A DNA stretch of 64,000 nt from Sphingobacterium sp. UGAL515B_05 (GCF_033097525.1 NZ_CP109907.1:4464001-4528000), one strand, 5' to 3'. Positions 8,225-16,187 are shown, numbered from the stretch's first letter. Made by a program: numbers and translations. Notes: generated from the letters alone by a model not told the origin.

Positions 8225-9292
8225 TTAGTGCGTTTGAAACGAATTTGAATTACGGAGTTTTAGCATATTTGTGAGCAGTGTATCCTTCAGTTCAGCTAAT
8301 CTGTCCTGGCCGCTACTATCGTTTGCAAGGATGATAATAGCGGTATTCTTTTCGGGGTATAGGTAGCATAGTGCAGTGAAGCCACAGCCGTCGCGCCCTG
8401 TGTGCATAAGGTAGGAGAGACCATTTTCCTCCTTATCCATCATCCAACCCAATCCCATGTGCATACCGTCGGGCCTTGTAAACGTAGTTTTATGGCTTAG
8501 TGCGATGGCTGCATGGTTGTTCTTTAGATTAGCGGATGCATACTCGAGCATATCACCGAGTGTTGAAAACATGGAGGGAGCAGCTCTGTAACCATAGTCT
8601 GGAATAAAGGGCAACACTTTTCCTCGGTCATCATGACCGGCGATGAGCCGCTGCTCATCCTTTGCCGAGAGCTGTGGTTTTGTATCCTTCATGCCCAGTT
8701 GATCTTTTAAATATGAAGTGACCAGATCGTTGTAGGGTTTGTGATAAACGCGTTCCAATTGGGCAATCAACACCATCATCGCATTTCCATTGTAGCGGAA
8801 TTTTGTGCCAGGAACCGTATCAAGCACAAAATTGCGCATATCCCGGAACAGGCTGTCGGCGGTATAAACACGGTAAAACTCCCGAAATGCTTTCTGGGGC
8901 AATTTGGTGATGCTATCGAGATATTTATCATCATAATTTCTCGACATCGATGGTAGGGCTGAAGTGTGGTTTGCCAGATCTACCAGTCGAACAGGATGCC
9001 CCTTATACTGCAAATTTGGATAATCCCCAGGCAAATATTTTCGGATATCATCATCAAGATTTACTTTCTTTTCGATGACGGCCTGCGCAAGCATTATGCC
9101 GACGAACGTTTTTGCAATGGAACCTAAACCGAAAATGGTATTGGTACGACTCAAATTGCCCTTACCACGGTGAAAATGGTATTGCTGTGCTAAATCGCCT
9201 GTTATTATTCCGATTGATAGGTCAACGGTAATCGGGGATAGTAGATAGTGTTTTGCCGACCGTTGAACTAAGCTATCCAGCGAAGTTTTCAA
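8225..9292 (-). CDS. Serine hydrolase (beta-lactamase/PBP4-like), signal peptide out of frame
   Basis: A penicillin-binding-protein/class C beta-lactamase-like hydrolase. Seen are the nucleophile motif SIAK at residues 58-61 (GLGSIAKTF), the YNGN motif near 167 equivalent to the Tyr-x-Asn box, and HTG near 305 standing for KTG. Family members act on peptides, esters or D-amino-acid substrates in the periplasm. As read here the gene can only start at TTG (9292) and lacks a signal peptide. Upstream, an ATG at 9392 opens a frame giving a classic signal peptide (KVIFFFILTIQFCFGQ after five residues) that would join this gene exactly if the T11 run at 9357-9367 were T10. So it is either a homopolymer assembly error, a phase-variable gene or a fresh pseudogene. 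Confidence 0.8.
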   Translation of the reverse strand: MKTSLDSLVQRSAKHYLLSPITVDLSIGIITGDLAQQYHFHRGKGNLSRTNTIFGLGSIAKTFVGIMLAQAVIEKKVNLDDDIRKYLPGDYPNLQYKGHPVRLVDLANHTSALPSMSRNYDDKYLDSITKLPQKAFREFYRVYTADSLFRDMRNFVLDTVPGTKFRYNGNAMMVLIAQLERVYHKPYNDLVTSYLKDQLGMKDTKPQLSAKDEQRLIAGHDDRGKVLPFIPDYGYRAAPSMFSTLGDMLEYASANLKNNHAAIALSHKTTFTRPDGMHMGLGWMMDKEENGLSYLMHTGRDGCGFTALCYLYPEKNTAIIILANDSSGQDRLAELKDTLLTNMLKLRNSNSFQTH

Positions 9293-9356
9293 AGGGTTGC
9301 TGCTTAAAATTGAGTCCTGAGAAGTTTGTCCGAAACAAAATTGTATCGTGAGAATG

Positions 9357-9367
9357 AAAAAAAAAAA
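9357..9367. repeat. Homopolymer A11 (T11 on the coding strand) at the signal peptide of the serine hydrolase
   Basis: Eleven A residues on the plus strand. The run lies inside what would be the hydrophobic core of the serine hydrolase signal peptide. One base fewer would fuse the ATG at 9392 with the downstream frame. Runs of this length are hot spots both for slipped-strand mutation and for sequencing error. Confidence 0.85.
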
Positions 9368-9482
9368 TAACTTTTAAAGGAGTTGATTTCATATAGATCT
9401 AACAATGATAGCATAAATATAGCCAAAGAATTCGTATTCAATAACTTTGCAAACGAAATTAAGATTTTTGGACTGTTCGCTA

Positions 9483-10154
9483 TCAGGGAAATAGCATATA
9501 CAGACTGAGCATGCTACTGACCGGAATGCTTATATTGTCGTAACCGTCTTTGCTACATGCTTCGGCTATGGTCACGACGAGAGCCAGGGTACATATCATG
9601 GTGATTTCGCTCATGTGCAGGCTTGGCTCTTGCATACAGTGTCCAATTACAACGACGGTAATCAAAGCGCATACAAAGAACACTGCAGATCCTAGTAGTG
9701 TTTTTCGTGCACCAAATAGACGGTAAGCACCATAAGGCCATTTTTTGCCAGATAATGCTGCCATCGGATCACATATTGCCAAGGTGAGCAAGGGCAAATA
9801 ATAAAAAATAGCTCCTTTGTCTAACAATGTCTGTGCGAGAAAGCAAAGATAGACTCCAGCAGGATAGGCCAGGCTACCGACAGATTTTCGGTCGATTGCA
9901 TGGATAGAATTCAATAAATCGAACTTGATGGACAGCAATAATATCCAAGTGAACAATCCGCATAGGATGAAAACAGACCAGTGACTGCTGATCAAAATCG
10001 GAAATGATATGCAGATTATCCCCGTACCTACATGAACGAGTTTTCGGGTAAACTCTGCTTTGACCTTAAACTGTTGATACAATAGTTCAGCAAGTCCGAA
10101 TAGCAACAAGAAAAGGGTGCCTAACAGGAGCATGTTCTCTAAATCGTTTTTCAT
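9483..10154 (-). CDS. Phytol/dolichol kinase-like membrane protein (CTP-dependent lipid-alcohol kinase family)
   Basis: A 223-residue polytopic membrane protein of the SEC59/VTE5 family, which phosphorylates long-chain alcohols (dolichol, phytol, diacylglycerol) using CTP. Visible are the KLVHVGTG motif at residues ~38-45, IDRKSVGSLAYPAGVYL near 87-103, and CDPMAALSGKKWPYG with ARKTLLGS near 128-155, corresponding to the family's DPxA...G and K-T-x-x-G-S signatures. About six membrane segments are evident. It is the last gene of a four-gene operon (10-base gap after the cytidylyltransferase gene) with CDP-alcohol transferase and HMG-CoA reductase, so its substrate is probably a lipid alcohol made or used by those enzymes. 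The exact alcohol cannot be told from sequence. Confidence 0.75.
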   Translation of the reverse strand: MKNDLENMLLLGTLFLLLFGLAELLYQQFKVKAEFTRKLVHVGTGIICISFPILISSHWSVFILCGLFTWILLLSIKFDLLNSIHAIDRKSVGSLAYPAGVYLCFLAQTLLDKGAIFYYLPLLTLAICDPMAALSGKKWPYGAYRLFGARKTLLGSAVFFVCALITVVVIGHCMQEPSLHMSEITMICTLALVVTIAEACSKDGYDNISIPVSSMLSLYMLFP

Positions 10155-10164
10155 AATCTTGTTT

Positions 10165-10875
10165 TTAAAGATAAATTAGTCCGTACATAGCTCCACTGAA
10201 TATAAAGCTGTCAAATCGATCCAGTATTCCGCCATGCCCTGGAATGAGGGTGCCGTAATCTTTAATTTGACAGCTTCGTTTGTACCACGAAGCCAATAGA
10301 TCGCCCAGCAATGCGGAAATGCAAATAAAAAGGGCGGTCTTTAAAGTTTGCGTGATGGACAGGTCGATGGATGGAAAGAGGAAAAGGCTGGTACCAGTAG
10401 CAATGACCAAAGCGCCAATTAAACCTTCAACAGTTTTATTGGGACTAATCGAGGGAATAAGTTTCCTTTTACCGAATAATTGACCGCAGAGCTGGCTGAA
10501 ACCATCAAAAATTACCACCATAAAATAGATAAAACAAACCTTTTCTGTCGATGCCCTATGCCCGAAGTTTATAAACGCCGCTATAAGAGCGAGATAAAGG
10601 ACCACTACAGGACATAAGAATAGCAGCGGTCGTTCTGAATATAGGTGGGCCTTGACAATTTCGTAAAAACCGACTATTCCAATGCAAATAGCCAAAAGCC
10701 TGACATAGTCCATATAAATGGAAAAAAAGACAAGGATCAAAATCAGGAAGTAAAAACCTAGTTTTAACCAGCGTTCCCTGGCTTGTGCAACTTGACTATT
10801 CTTATTGAGATAGCCCGTGACCAATGCCCCGATACCAAAAAATAACAACACTATATTCGCCATCAATACATACAT
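10165..10875 (-). CDS. Phosphatidate cytidylyltransferase (CdsA-like)
   Basis: A 236-residue membrane protein that would make CDP-diacylglycerol, or another CDP-lipid, from CTP and a lipid phosphate. The CdsA signature is complete at the C-terminus: SWYKRS at ~196-201, KDYG at ~205-208, then PGHGGILDRFDS at ~212-223, including the HGGxxDRxD metal/CTP-binding block. At 236 residues it is shorter than the usual 260-290-residue CdsA, having fewer N-terminal membrane helices. It lies 2 bases after the CDP-alcohol phosphatidyltransferase gene and 10 bases before the phytol-kinase-like gene. Because a housekeeping cdsA is expected elsewhere in the genome, this is probably a pathway-specific paralogue; that is inference. 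Confidence 0.85.
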   Translation of the reverse strand: MYVLMANIVLLFFGIGALVTGYLNKNSQVAQARERWLKLGFYFLILILVFFSIYMDYVRLLAICIGIVGFYEIVKAHLYSERPLLFLCPVVVLYLALIAAFINFGHRASTEKVCFIYFMVVIFDGFSQLCGQLFGKRKLIPSISPNKTVEGLIGALVIATGTSLFLFPSIDLSITQTLKTALFICISALLGDLLASWYKRSCQIKDYGTLIPGHGGILDRFDSFIFSGAMYGLIYL

Positions 10876-10877
10876 AA

Positions 10878-11459
10878 TTAAGCTTTTTTTTGTAATTGGA
10901 TAAGGAATATACTTTTCAGATTGGATTGCAACCTCGGGAGAATAATCACGAGGATTAATTCTTCCAGGTAGGCCAAATAACTTACGGTTAGCATTATGTG
11001 GAAATAAAAGCTGTTAAATCCGAGTACAAAATAGCTAAAGATAAATATGCCCTGAAGATAGCCTGTTAATTTATAGGACCATAAATGGAAGCTGGGAAAG
11101 CGTTTAAATCGGATAAGAGCATAGATCTGGGGAACAATCCACAGGGCAATAAGTAGGATAAATTCGATTTTATAGGCCATTACAAATCCTTTTTCCAATG
11201 TTATCATGCCGATGAATGCCATGAGGTATGTTCCGATATCTGCGATCGAATCTATTTTGGCGCCAAATTCTGTCTGAAGGTTAAATAGCCTGGCGATTAA
11301 TCCATCGAGGATATCGCTAATCAGGTTGATGGACAGTAATAGGATAAAGAGATCCCTGTCTGCTGTTAAAAAGGCATAGCTGATAAAGGGTAATGCCAGT
11401 ATACGGTAGGCCGAAAGTGCATTGGGCACATTCCATCTGTTTTCTTTTTTAGTTTCCAT
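10878..11459 (-). CDS. CDP-alcohol phosphatidyltransferase family protein
   Basis: A 193-residue membrane enzyme that transfers a phosphatidyl-type group from a CDP-alcohol to a hydroxyl acceptor. The family signature D-x2-DG-x2-AR-x8-G-x3-D-x3-D is perfect: Asp-49, Asp-52, Gly-53, Ala-56, Arg-57, Gly-66, Asp-70 and Asp-74; the four Asp residues bind the metals and the last is the catalytic base. About six membrane helices follow. The acceptor could be glycerol phosphate, inositol phosphate, another lipid or an unusual alcohol; the sequence does not decide. It is translationally packed between HMG-CoA reductase (1 base upstream) and the CdsA-like enzyme (2 bases downstream), which should supply its CDP-activated donor. 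Confidence 0.85.
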   Translation of the reverse strand: METKKENRWNVPNALSAYRILALPFISYAFLTADRDLFILLLSINLISDILDGLIARLFNLQTEFGAKIDSIADIGTYLMAFIGMITLEKGFVMAYKIEFILLIALWIVPQIYALIRFKRFPSFHLWSYKLTGYLQGIFIFSYFVLGFNSFYFHIMLTVSYLAYLEELILVIILPRLQSNLKSIFLIQLQKKA

Positions 11460-11460
11460 T

Positions 11461-12582
11461 TTATAGTGATTTTTTTCTGCCTAATTTTTGATGTGCCTGT
11501 GTAAAATGACCTGCCGAAAGGGCCGCGGCAATAGATAATTCTCCGGCGAGTGCAAGGGCTGCAGCTATTTCGGCATATTTTATGGCATTCCCTTCGCCAT
11601 AACAGTCCATCATTTCCAGGCACTCTCTTTGGGTCGGAAGTGCTGTTCCACCACCAATAGTGCCGACAATAAGATTGGGTAAAGTCACGGCAGCATAGAG
11701 GGAGCCGTCTTTATTATGCTCCATTCGCGTGATACCCGTTGCCGCTTCGGCGACGCAGGCGACATCCTGACCCGTTGCCAAAAACAAAGCGGCCAATCCA
11801 TTGGCATAATGCCCCTGTGCACCTATAGCTCCACTTTGGATAACACCCATGGTGGACGTACGCCAATAACGATCCATCAGCTCGGCTGAAGTTTTGAGAA
11901 TTTCGGACACGATGTTGGCCGGTAATGTTATTTCAGCTGTTACCTTTTTACCTCTGACATGATTGAAAGCCGCGGCGGTCGCTTTTTTGTCTCCCGAGCT
12001 GTTTCCCTCAATAAACCAGTGACTGGGCTTAATAGGACAAGAGTCAATCATAAACCGGCAGATGGCCTCTGTGCAGATGGTAACCATATTCTGGCCAGCC
12101 GCATCGGCAGTGAAATATTCAAAGGATATGGTTAAATGGTTGCCTTCAATCTGTATGCGGGTATCGGTTAACTTCGCAAATCTGCTTGTGCGTTTGACGA
12201 TTTCCTGAAAGTTTTCTTTCTCTGCGAGGAACCAGGAAACAAAAAGACTTAAATCCTTGATATTCTCAAATTTGAATACAGGGCTTCTCTGAACTCCTTC
12301 TTGCAGACAGATCGATGTAATCCCGCCGGCGAGCAAACAGGCTTTAGATCCGCGATGATAGGATGCAACCAATGCACCCTCAGTTGTCGCAAGGGGAATA
12401 TGGTAATTTCCGTTGGCTGAAGTGCCATGAACTTTAAGGGGGCCGATGACCCCTGTAGGGACTTGACTCATGCCGATGAAGTTTTCAATGTTGCCCTGGA
12501 AGAGTGATGGCGATAGACGGGTGTCTGTCAAGATCGGGAATCGGCTTGCGAATTCCTCTTGTTTATTTAATGGGGTTTTCAT
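11461..12582 (-). CDS. Hydroxymethylglutaryl-CoA reductase (soluble catalytic domain)
   Basis: HMG-CoA reductase reduces HMG-CoA to mevalonate with two NAD(P)H. This 373-residue protein is a free catalytic domain without the eukaryotic membrane anchor. Blocks seen: ENFIGMSQVPTGVIGPL (33-49), TTEGALVASYHRG (66-78), GNSSGDKKATAAAFNHVRG (193-211), GAIGAQGHYANGLAALFLAT (251-270), GTIGGGTALPTQRE (307-320). By comparison with the human enzyme the catalytic set is Glu-68, Lys-199, Asp-273 and His-364; all are present, so it should be active. Motif style is closer to class I than to the Pseudomonas class II enzyme. It heads an operon of phospholipid-type enzymes, not of mevalonate-pathway kinases, which is unusual. 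Divergent HTH regulator upstream with paired operators. Confidence 0.9.
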   Translation of the reverse strand: MKTPLNKQEEFASRFPILTDTRLSPSLFQGNIENFIGMSQVPTGVIGPLKVHGTSANGNYHIPLATTEGALVASYHRGSKACLLAGGITSICLQEGVQRSPVFKFENIKDLSLFVSWFLAEKENFQEIVKRTSRFAKLTDTRIQIEGNHLTISFEYFTADAAGQNMVTICTEAICRFMIDSCPIKPSHWFIEGNSSGDKKATAAAFNHVRGKKVTAEITLPANIVSEILKTSAELMDRYWRTSTMGVIQSGAIGAQGHYANGLAALFLATGQDVACVAEAATGITRMEHNKDGSLYAAVTLPNLIVGTIGGGTALPTQRECLEMMDCYGEGNAIKYAEIAAALALAGELSIAAALSAGHFTQAHQKLGRKKSL

Positions 12583-12618
12583 AGCTGGCTTTTAATAAAA
12601 TATATGTTTATCGTCTTC

Positions 12619-12640
12619 CAAAGTTATTGTGATAATCGCA
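12619..12640 (-). promoter_or_regulatory. Promoter -7 element and operator A of the HMG-CoA reductase operon
   Basis: On the minus strand TAACTTTG (12619-12626) fits the Bacteroidota -7 consensus TAnnTTTG, 37 bases before the HMG-CoA reductase start. One base upstream of it lies TGTGATAATCGCA (12628-12640), an imperfect dyad (TGtGAT-ATCgCA). A near-identical copy is found 52 bases away at 12680-12692. No good -33 element is seen at the standard spacing. The position suits repression or activation by the divergent HTH protein. Confidence 0.5.
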
Positions 12641-12673
12641 GTTAAAATTGTGGGAAACAATAATATAAATTTT

Positions 12674-12692
12674 TATTTTTGTGATTATCGCA
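12674..12692 (+). promoter_or_regulatory. Promoter -7 element and operator B of the HTH regulator gene
   Basis: TATTTTTG (12674-12681) fits TAnnTTTG for the plus strand, and TGTGATTATCGCA (12680-12692) overlaps its last two bases. It differs from operator A at one base. Overlap of operator and -7 element suggests autorepression of the regulator. It also argues that translation starts downstream at the ATG at 12705, not at the GTG at 12681 inside the operator. Confidence 0.5.
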
Positions 12693-12704
12693 AATAATTG
12701 GCTT

Positions 12705-13658
12705 ATGTATCAGGAAAAGTTGATTCAGGAAATACAGCGGAAAATTGATCCCTCGAAATCTCTTATTGAGGTGATTGCAGACGCGCTTGATATTAGTTAT
12801 GATGCGGCGCACCGTAGAATTTCAATGAAGAGCAAATTTTCAATAGGAGAGACGGTGCAGCTTGCAAATCGCTTTTCACTTTCTTTGGATAAGCTATTTC
12901 AGCAAAGTGACCGCATCCTAGTAAAAAAAACAGCGGAAATCCAGTCCTTTAATGATCTGTCAAATTATCTGGAGCATTCGTTTAAATCGTTAACGGAGTT
13001 TGAACCGAATCTTCAGACTTACCTGTATTACTCGGCAAAGGATATTCCGATCTTTTATACCATCAATACAGGGCTTTTATCCATATTCAAAAAATATGTA
13101 TGGCTCAATTTATTGAGTCCAGACGGTTTGGAATTGTCTTTCGAATCTTTTTTGTCGAAAACACCGATCGATAGTAGAGGCCAGAAGCTTTACGATTATT
13201 ATTCGTCCATCCGGGTGAAAGAGATCTGGAATGATACCACAATTAACAGTACACTCCAGCAGATCATCTATTTTTCCCAGGCCGGCTTACTGACCGCCGA
13301 AAACGGAAAGATGCTCTGTGAGCAGCTTAAAGAACTGCTGTTTTCACTAGAGAAAAGTTGTGTGCCAAACAATGACCAGTACCAGCTGTACTACCATGAG
13401 CTATTGATTTTAAACAATAATGTCCTAGTTGGAAATAACGACAGAAAGTCATTATTCGTTCCGCATACGATGCTGGGCTATTTCATTACCAATGATAAAG
13501 ACAGCTGTCGACACGCCTTCAATTTCTATCAGCATCAGCTCAAAAATTCCAGGTTGTTAAATACGGCCGGAACACGGGACAAGAAAATGTTTTTTAACAA
13601 GGTTTACCAAAAGATTGATCGCTATAAAGCACAGGTAAGTGCGGATAATGAAATGTAA
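12705..13658 (+). CDS. Helix-turn-helix transcriptional regulator of the lipid operon
   Basis: A 317-residue protein when started at the ATG at 12705; an in-frame GTG at 12681 lies inside the operator and -7 element and is unlikely to be used. Residues ~15-65 (SLIEVIADALDISYDAAHRRIS, then FSIGETVQLANRFSLSLDKLF) form a Cro/C1-like HTH. The remaining ~250 residues are a helical domain typical of a Bacteroidota family of ~320-residue regulators; no ligand-binding motif is recognised. It is divergent from the HMG-CoA reductase operon and shares with it an intergenic region carrying two copies of TGTGATwATCGCA, so it most likely controls both itself and the operon. The inducer might be a lipid intermediate, which is a guess. 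Confidence 0.75.
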   Translation: MYQEKLIQEIQRKIDPSKSLIEVIADALDISYDAAHRRISMKSKFSIGETVQLANRFSLSLDKLFQQSDRILVKKTAEIQSFNDLSNYLEHSFKSLTEFEPNLQTYLYYSAKDIPIFYTINTGLLSIFKKYVWLNLLSPDGLELSFESFLSKTPIDSRGQKLYDYYSSIRVKEIWNDTTINSTLQQIIYFSQAGLLTAENGKMLCEQLKELLFSLEKSCVPNNDQYQLYYHELLILNNNVLVGNNDRKSLFVPHTMLGYFITNDKDSCRHAFNFYQHQLKNSRLLNTAGTRDKKMFFNKVYQKIDRYKAQVSADNEM

Positions 13659-13799
13659 GAAGAGAGAGCGATTGGTACATTGTTAAGGTTGAATTGGGTG
13701 ATCGGAACGAGAGTGATGTTCGGATTGGATGTTATTTCGAAGAATGGAGTGTCCCCTTTTGTTTTTCTTGGTCGTTAAGTCGTAAAATCGTTAAAACGA

Positions 13800-14396
13800 A
13801 TGAAGACCATTTTACACATTACATCAAGTGCAAGAGCAGACAGCTCCTATAGCACAAATTTGGGCAAAGAAATTATCGATCGTATCAGAAAAAAATACGG
13901 TTCAACCTCGGTTGTCACATGGGATCTGGTTGATACACCTCCGCCTCTGTATACCCATGAGATGATTCAGGGATTTTATACCCCAGTAGATACGCCAGAT
14001 TACTGTTCGATTGAGTCATTGGTTTATGCGAATGATTTAATTGAGCGAATTAATGCGGCGGACACGCTCGTCATCAGTACGCCAATGCATAATTTCGGCA
14101 TTTCTGCTCACCTTAAAGCATGGATCGATCAACTGGTTCGTTTTGGTGTTACCTACACGTATAATGACACCGGAAATCGTGTTGGACTTATCGCGGATAA
14201 AGATGTCTATTTGGCTATTGCTTCCGGTGGAATGCAAAGTTCATCGCCGGTACAAGACTACATAGCGGATTATCTAGCTGCTGTCTTCCGAACCTATGTT
14301 GGGATAACGAAAATTCAGACGTATCGAATAGAGGGTACGGCTTTCCCTAATTTTTCGCCCGATTACAACGCGATATTGGCTGACTTTCCCCACTGA
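13800..14396 (+). CDS. azoR: FMN-dependent NADH azoreductase
   Basis: A 198-residue flavodoxin-fold quinone/azo reductase of the AzoR family, a cytosolic homodimer that moves two electrons from NADH to quinones, azo dyes or nitro compounds through FMN. Seen are HITSSARADSSYSTNLG at residues 6-22 (FMN phosphate loop), STPMHNFGISAHLKAWIDQLVRFGVTY near 96-122 (the conserved PMxNFxxPxxLKxxxDxxxRxGxTF block) and ASGG near 143. Length is normal. It stands alone between the HTH regulator and a convergent sigma-factor gene. The 141-base gap in front of it shows no clear promoter. Confidence 0.88.
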   Translation: MKTILHITSSARADSSYSTNLGKEIIDRIRKKYGSTSVVTWDLVDTPPPLYTHEMIQGFYTPVDTPDYCSIESLVYANDLIERINAADTLVISTPMHNFGISAHLKAWIDQLVRFGVTYTYNDTGNRVGLIADKDVYLAIASGGMQSSSPVQDYIADYLAAVFRTYVGITKIQTYRIEGTAFPNFSPDYNAILADFPH

Positions 14397-14484
14397 GGTC
14401 AACACAAGGGAATAAAGCTGATACCTAAACCGTTGTTTTAAGCCCAGATCCCAAGTCTTTTGCCTTGGGATCTGGTATCGATTA

Positions 14485-15720
14485 TCACTGGAGCGCAAGG
14501 ATTTGTTTTTGGTAAACATCCTGTTCAGTTAATGAAGAAGCTAAATTTAGCGCTTTAGTGTAGTTATCAATTGCTTCGGCTTGGTCAAGATCCCGATAGA
14601 GGTAGCCCAATAATCCAAAATAATGGGACATTTTAATAAGATTAAGTTTTTTTGTTTCCTCGATACCTGCCTCTGTGCCATAGACCTTGGCATAGGCAAA
14701 TGCCCGGTTGAGGGCCGTCACGGGGGAGTATTCGATCAGAATCAACTGATTATAAAATTTTAAAATATATTCCCATTTTGACTGGTTATCCACCACGGTG
14801 TGCCAATAAGCGATGGCTGCTTCTATATGGTATTTGGAGGTCTCCTGCGTATCGGTCGCCTGTACCATGTAGAAATTACCTTGATCGATCATATCGCTAT
14901 TCCATTGTTGCACATCCTGTTGTTCAAAAAGTACGATTGTCCCATTCTTATCCATTCGGGCATCAAGCCGCGAGCTTTGGTAACACATTAACGCGATTAA
15001 AGCGTTGGTCTGTGGCAGGTTTGTTGTTTCATGTGCTGTCAACAGGAGAGCTAACCGTATGGCCTCCATGCATAGTTCTTTTCGAATGATGTGATTTTCA
15101 TGTTGAGCATAATATCCTTCGTTGAAAAGAAGATATATCGTTTTCAATACAGTTGCTAGGCGAGCGCTTATTTGGCTATCTGATAATTCTTTTAGTTCAA
15201 ATTTGCTATCCCTTAAGGCTGTTTTTGCTCTAAATATGCGCTTCTTTATGGTTTCTTTATTTGTAAGCAGCGCCTGGGCGACCTCTAGGATACTAAATCC
15301 GCATAAGATCTGCAATGCTAAACTAATCTGCCCCGCTATGGGTATTATCGGGTCACAGATGGCAAATAGCATCGCCAATTGGCTGTCGCTAATGGTACGT
15401 TGGTCTATATCGTCTGGTAGTGTCTTTTCATTCAGTTCCTTTAAGATATTGTCTTTGACTTTAAGTTCAAAGACAGCCTTATGTTTAATGTAATCTTTTA
15501 CCTTGTTTTTGGCGACAGTGTAGAGCCAGGCTTGTGGGTTTGGAGGGATGCCGGTAACCGGCCAGACTTCCGAAGCTTTTAAAAATGTATCGCTGGAAAT
15601 ATCTTCCGCAAGCTGGATGTCGGACAATCCAAAATGACGGCATAATACAGCCGTCATTTTGGCGTACAGGTCACGAAACAGACCTGGTATCAACTCAGCT
15701 GTTGATGTAGGCTTTTCCAA
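14485..15720 (-). CDS. ECF RNA polymerase sigma factor with C-terminal DUF6596 domain (ECF42 type)
   Basis: A 411-residue sigma-70-family protein, twice the usual ECF length. Region 2 is at ~12-80 (DLYAKMTAVLCRHFGLSDIQLAEDISSDTFLKASE, shown split: DLYAKMTAVLCRHFG and AEDISSDTFLKASEVW), region 4 at ~125-195 (LALQILCGFSILEVAQAL, then KETIKKRIFRAKTALRD). The rest, ~200-411, is the helical TPR-like extension with YLLFNEGYYAQ and LLLTAHETTNLPQTNALIALM, diagnostic of the ECF42/DUF6596 group. These sigma factors are not controlled by a membrane anti-sigma factor but are paired with a small DGPF/YciI protein, present here 5 bases upstream. Target promoters unknown. Confidence 0.87.
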   Translation of the reverse strand: MEKPTSTAELIPGLFRDLYAKMTAVLCRHFGLSDIQLAEDISSDTFLKASEVWPVTGIPPNPQAWLYTVAKNKVKDYIKHKAVFELKVKDNILKELNEKTLPDDIDQRTISDSQLAMLFAICDPIIPIAGQISLALQILCGFSILEVAQALLTNKETIKKRIFRAKTALRDSKFELKELSDSQISARLATVLKTIYLLFNEGYYAQHENHIIRKELCMEAIRLALLLTAHETTNLPQTNALIALMCYQSSRLDARMDKNGTIVLFEQQDVQQWNSDMIDQGNFYMVQATDTQETSKYHIEAAIAYWHTVVDNQSKWEYILKFYNQLILIEYSPVTALNRAFAYAKVYGTEAGIEETKKLNLIKMSHYFGLLGYLYRDLDQAEAIDNYTKALNLASSLTEQDVYQKQILALQ

Positions 15721-15725
15721 CGGAA

Positions 15726-16064
15726 TTAGGATCTTAGGAGCTCACGCACTTCAATACTTCCGCCAATTTTAAATATTGGATTCTGTTTCGCAATTTCTAC
15801 AGCTTCATCAATGTTTTCGGTCCGCACCACAATAAAGCCACTGACGTATTCCTTTAATTCAGTAAAGGGGCCGTCGGTAACCACTTGGTCAGCGGATATA
15901 TGTCGCCCACTGTCAATCGTCGGTAAAAGCGTTTTCCCTTTATCTACCAATTTTTCCTGAGCAGCGATACTGGCTAGCCAGTTCATACGCTCCTGCATTT
16001 GTGCTGGAGAAGGCTTGAAATCAATGCCGGCCTTTAATCTGAAGATTAGCATAAATTCTTTCAT
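15726..16064 (-). CDS. YciI-related DGPF-domain protein, partner of the sigma factor
   Basis: A 112-residue small alpha/beta protein of the YciI/DGPF family. The namesake block TDGPFTELKEYVSGFIVVR is at residues ~63-81 with the conserved Asp-Gly-Pro-Phe and downstream 'GFIVV' strand; the N-terminus MKEFMLIFRLKAG is also typical. It is the first gene of a two-gene unit with the ECF42-type sigma factor, which begins 5 bases after its stop. This pairing is a recognised family association; DGPF proteins are proposed targets or modulators of the cognate sigma factor, without an assigned reaction. The 110 bases upstream are AT-rich with no clear promoter. Confidence 0.87.
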   Translation of the reverse strand: MKEFMLIFRLKAGIDFKPSPAQMQERMNWLASIAAQEKLVDKGKTLLPTIDSGRHISADQVVTDGPFTELKEYVSGFIVVRTENIDEAVEIAKQNPIFKIGGSIEVRELLRS

Positions 16065-16187
16065 GGTTTTTAAATTTTAGTATTTACCATCAAACGATCG
16101 AGCATTACAAAAGGGGACATCTGTGCTGATAATTGAAAAAATAACATAGGAAAAAGTCCATTTTAAAATACCGCGGTGTATTTCAAG

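Noticed and set aside
8856..8956. ORFs antisense to the serine hydrolase
   Set aside because: Short, antisense to a conserved gene, no supporting motif.
9429..9482. Terminator after the HMGR operon
   Set aside because: No inverted repeat with a T tract is visible between the phytol-kinase-like stop and the hydrolase ATG; read-through is possible.
12681..12704. GTG start for the HTH regulator
   Set aside because: It lies in the -7 element and operator; the ATG at 12705 fits family starts.
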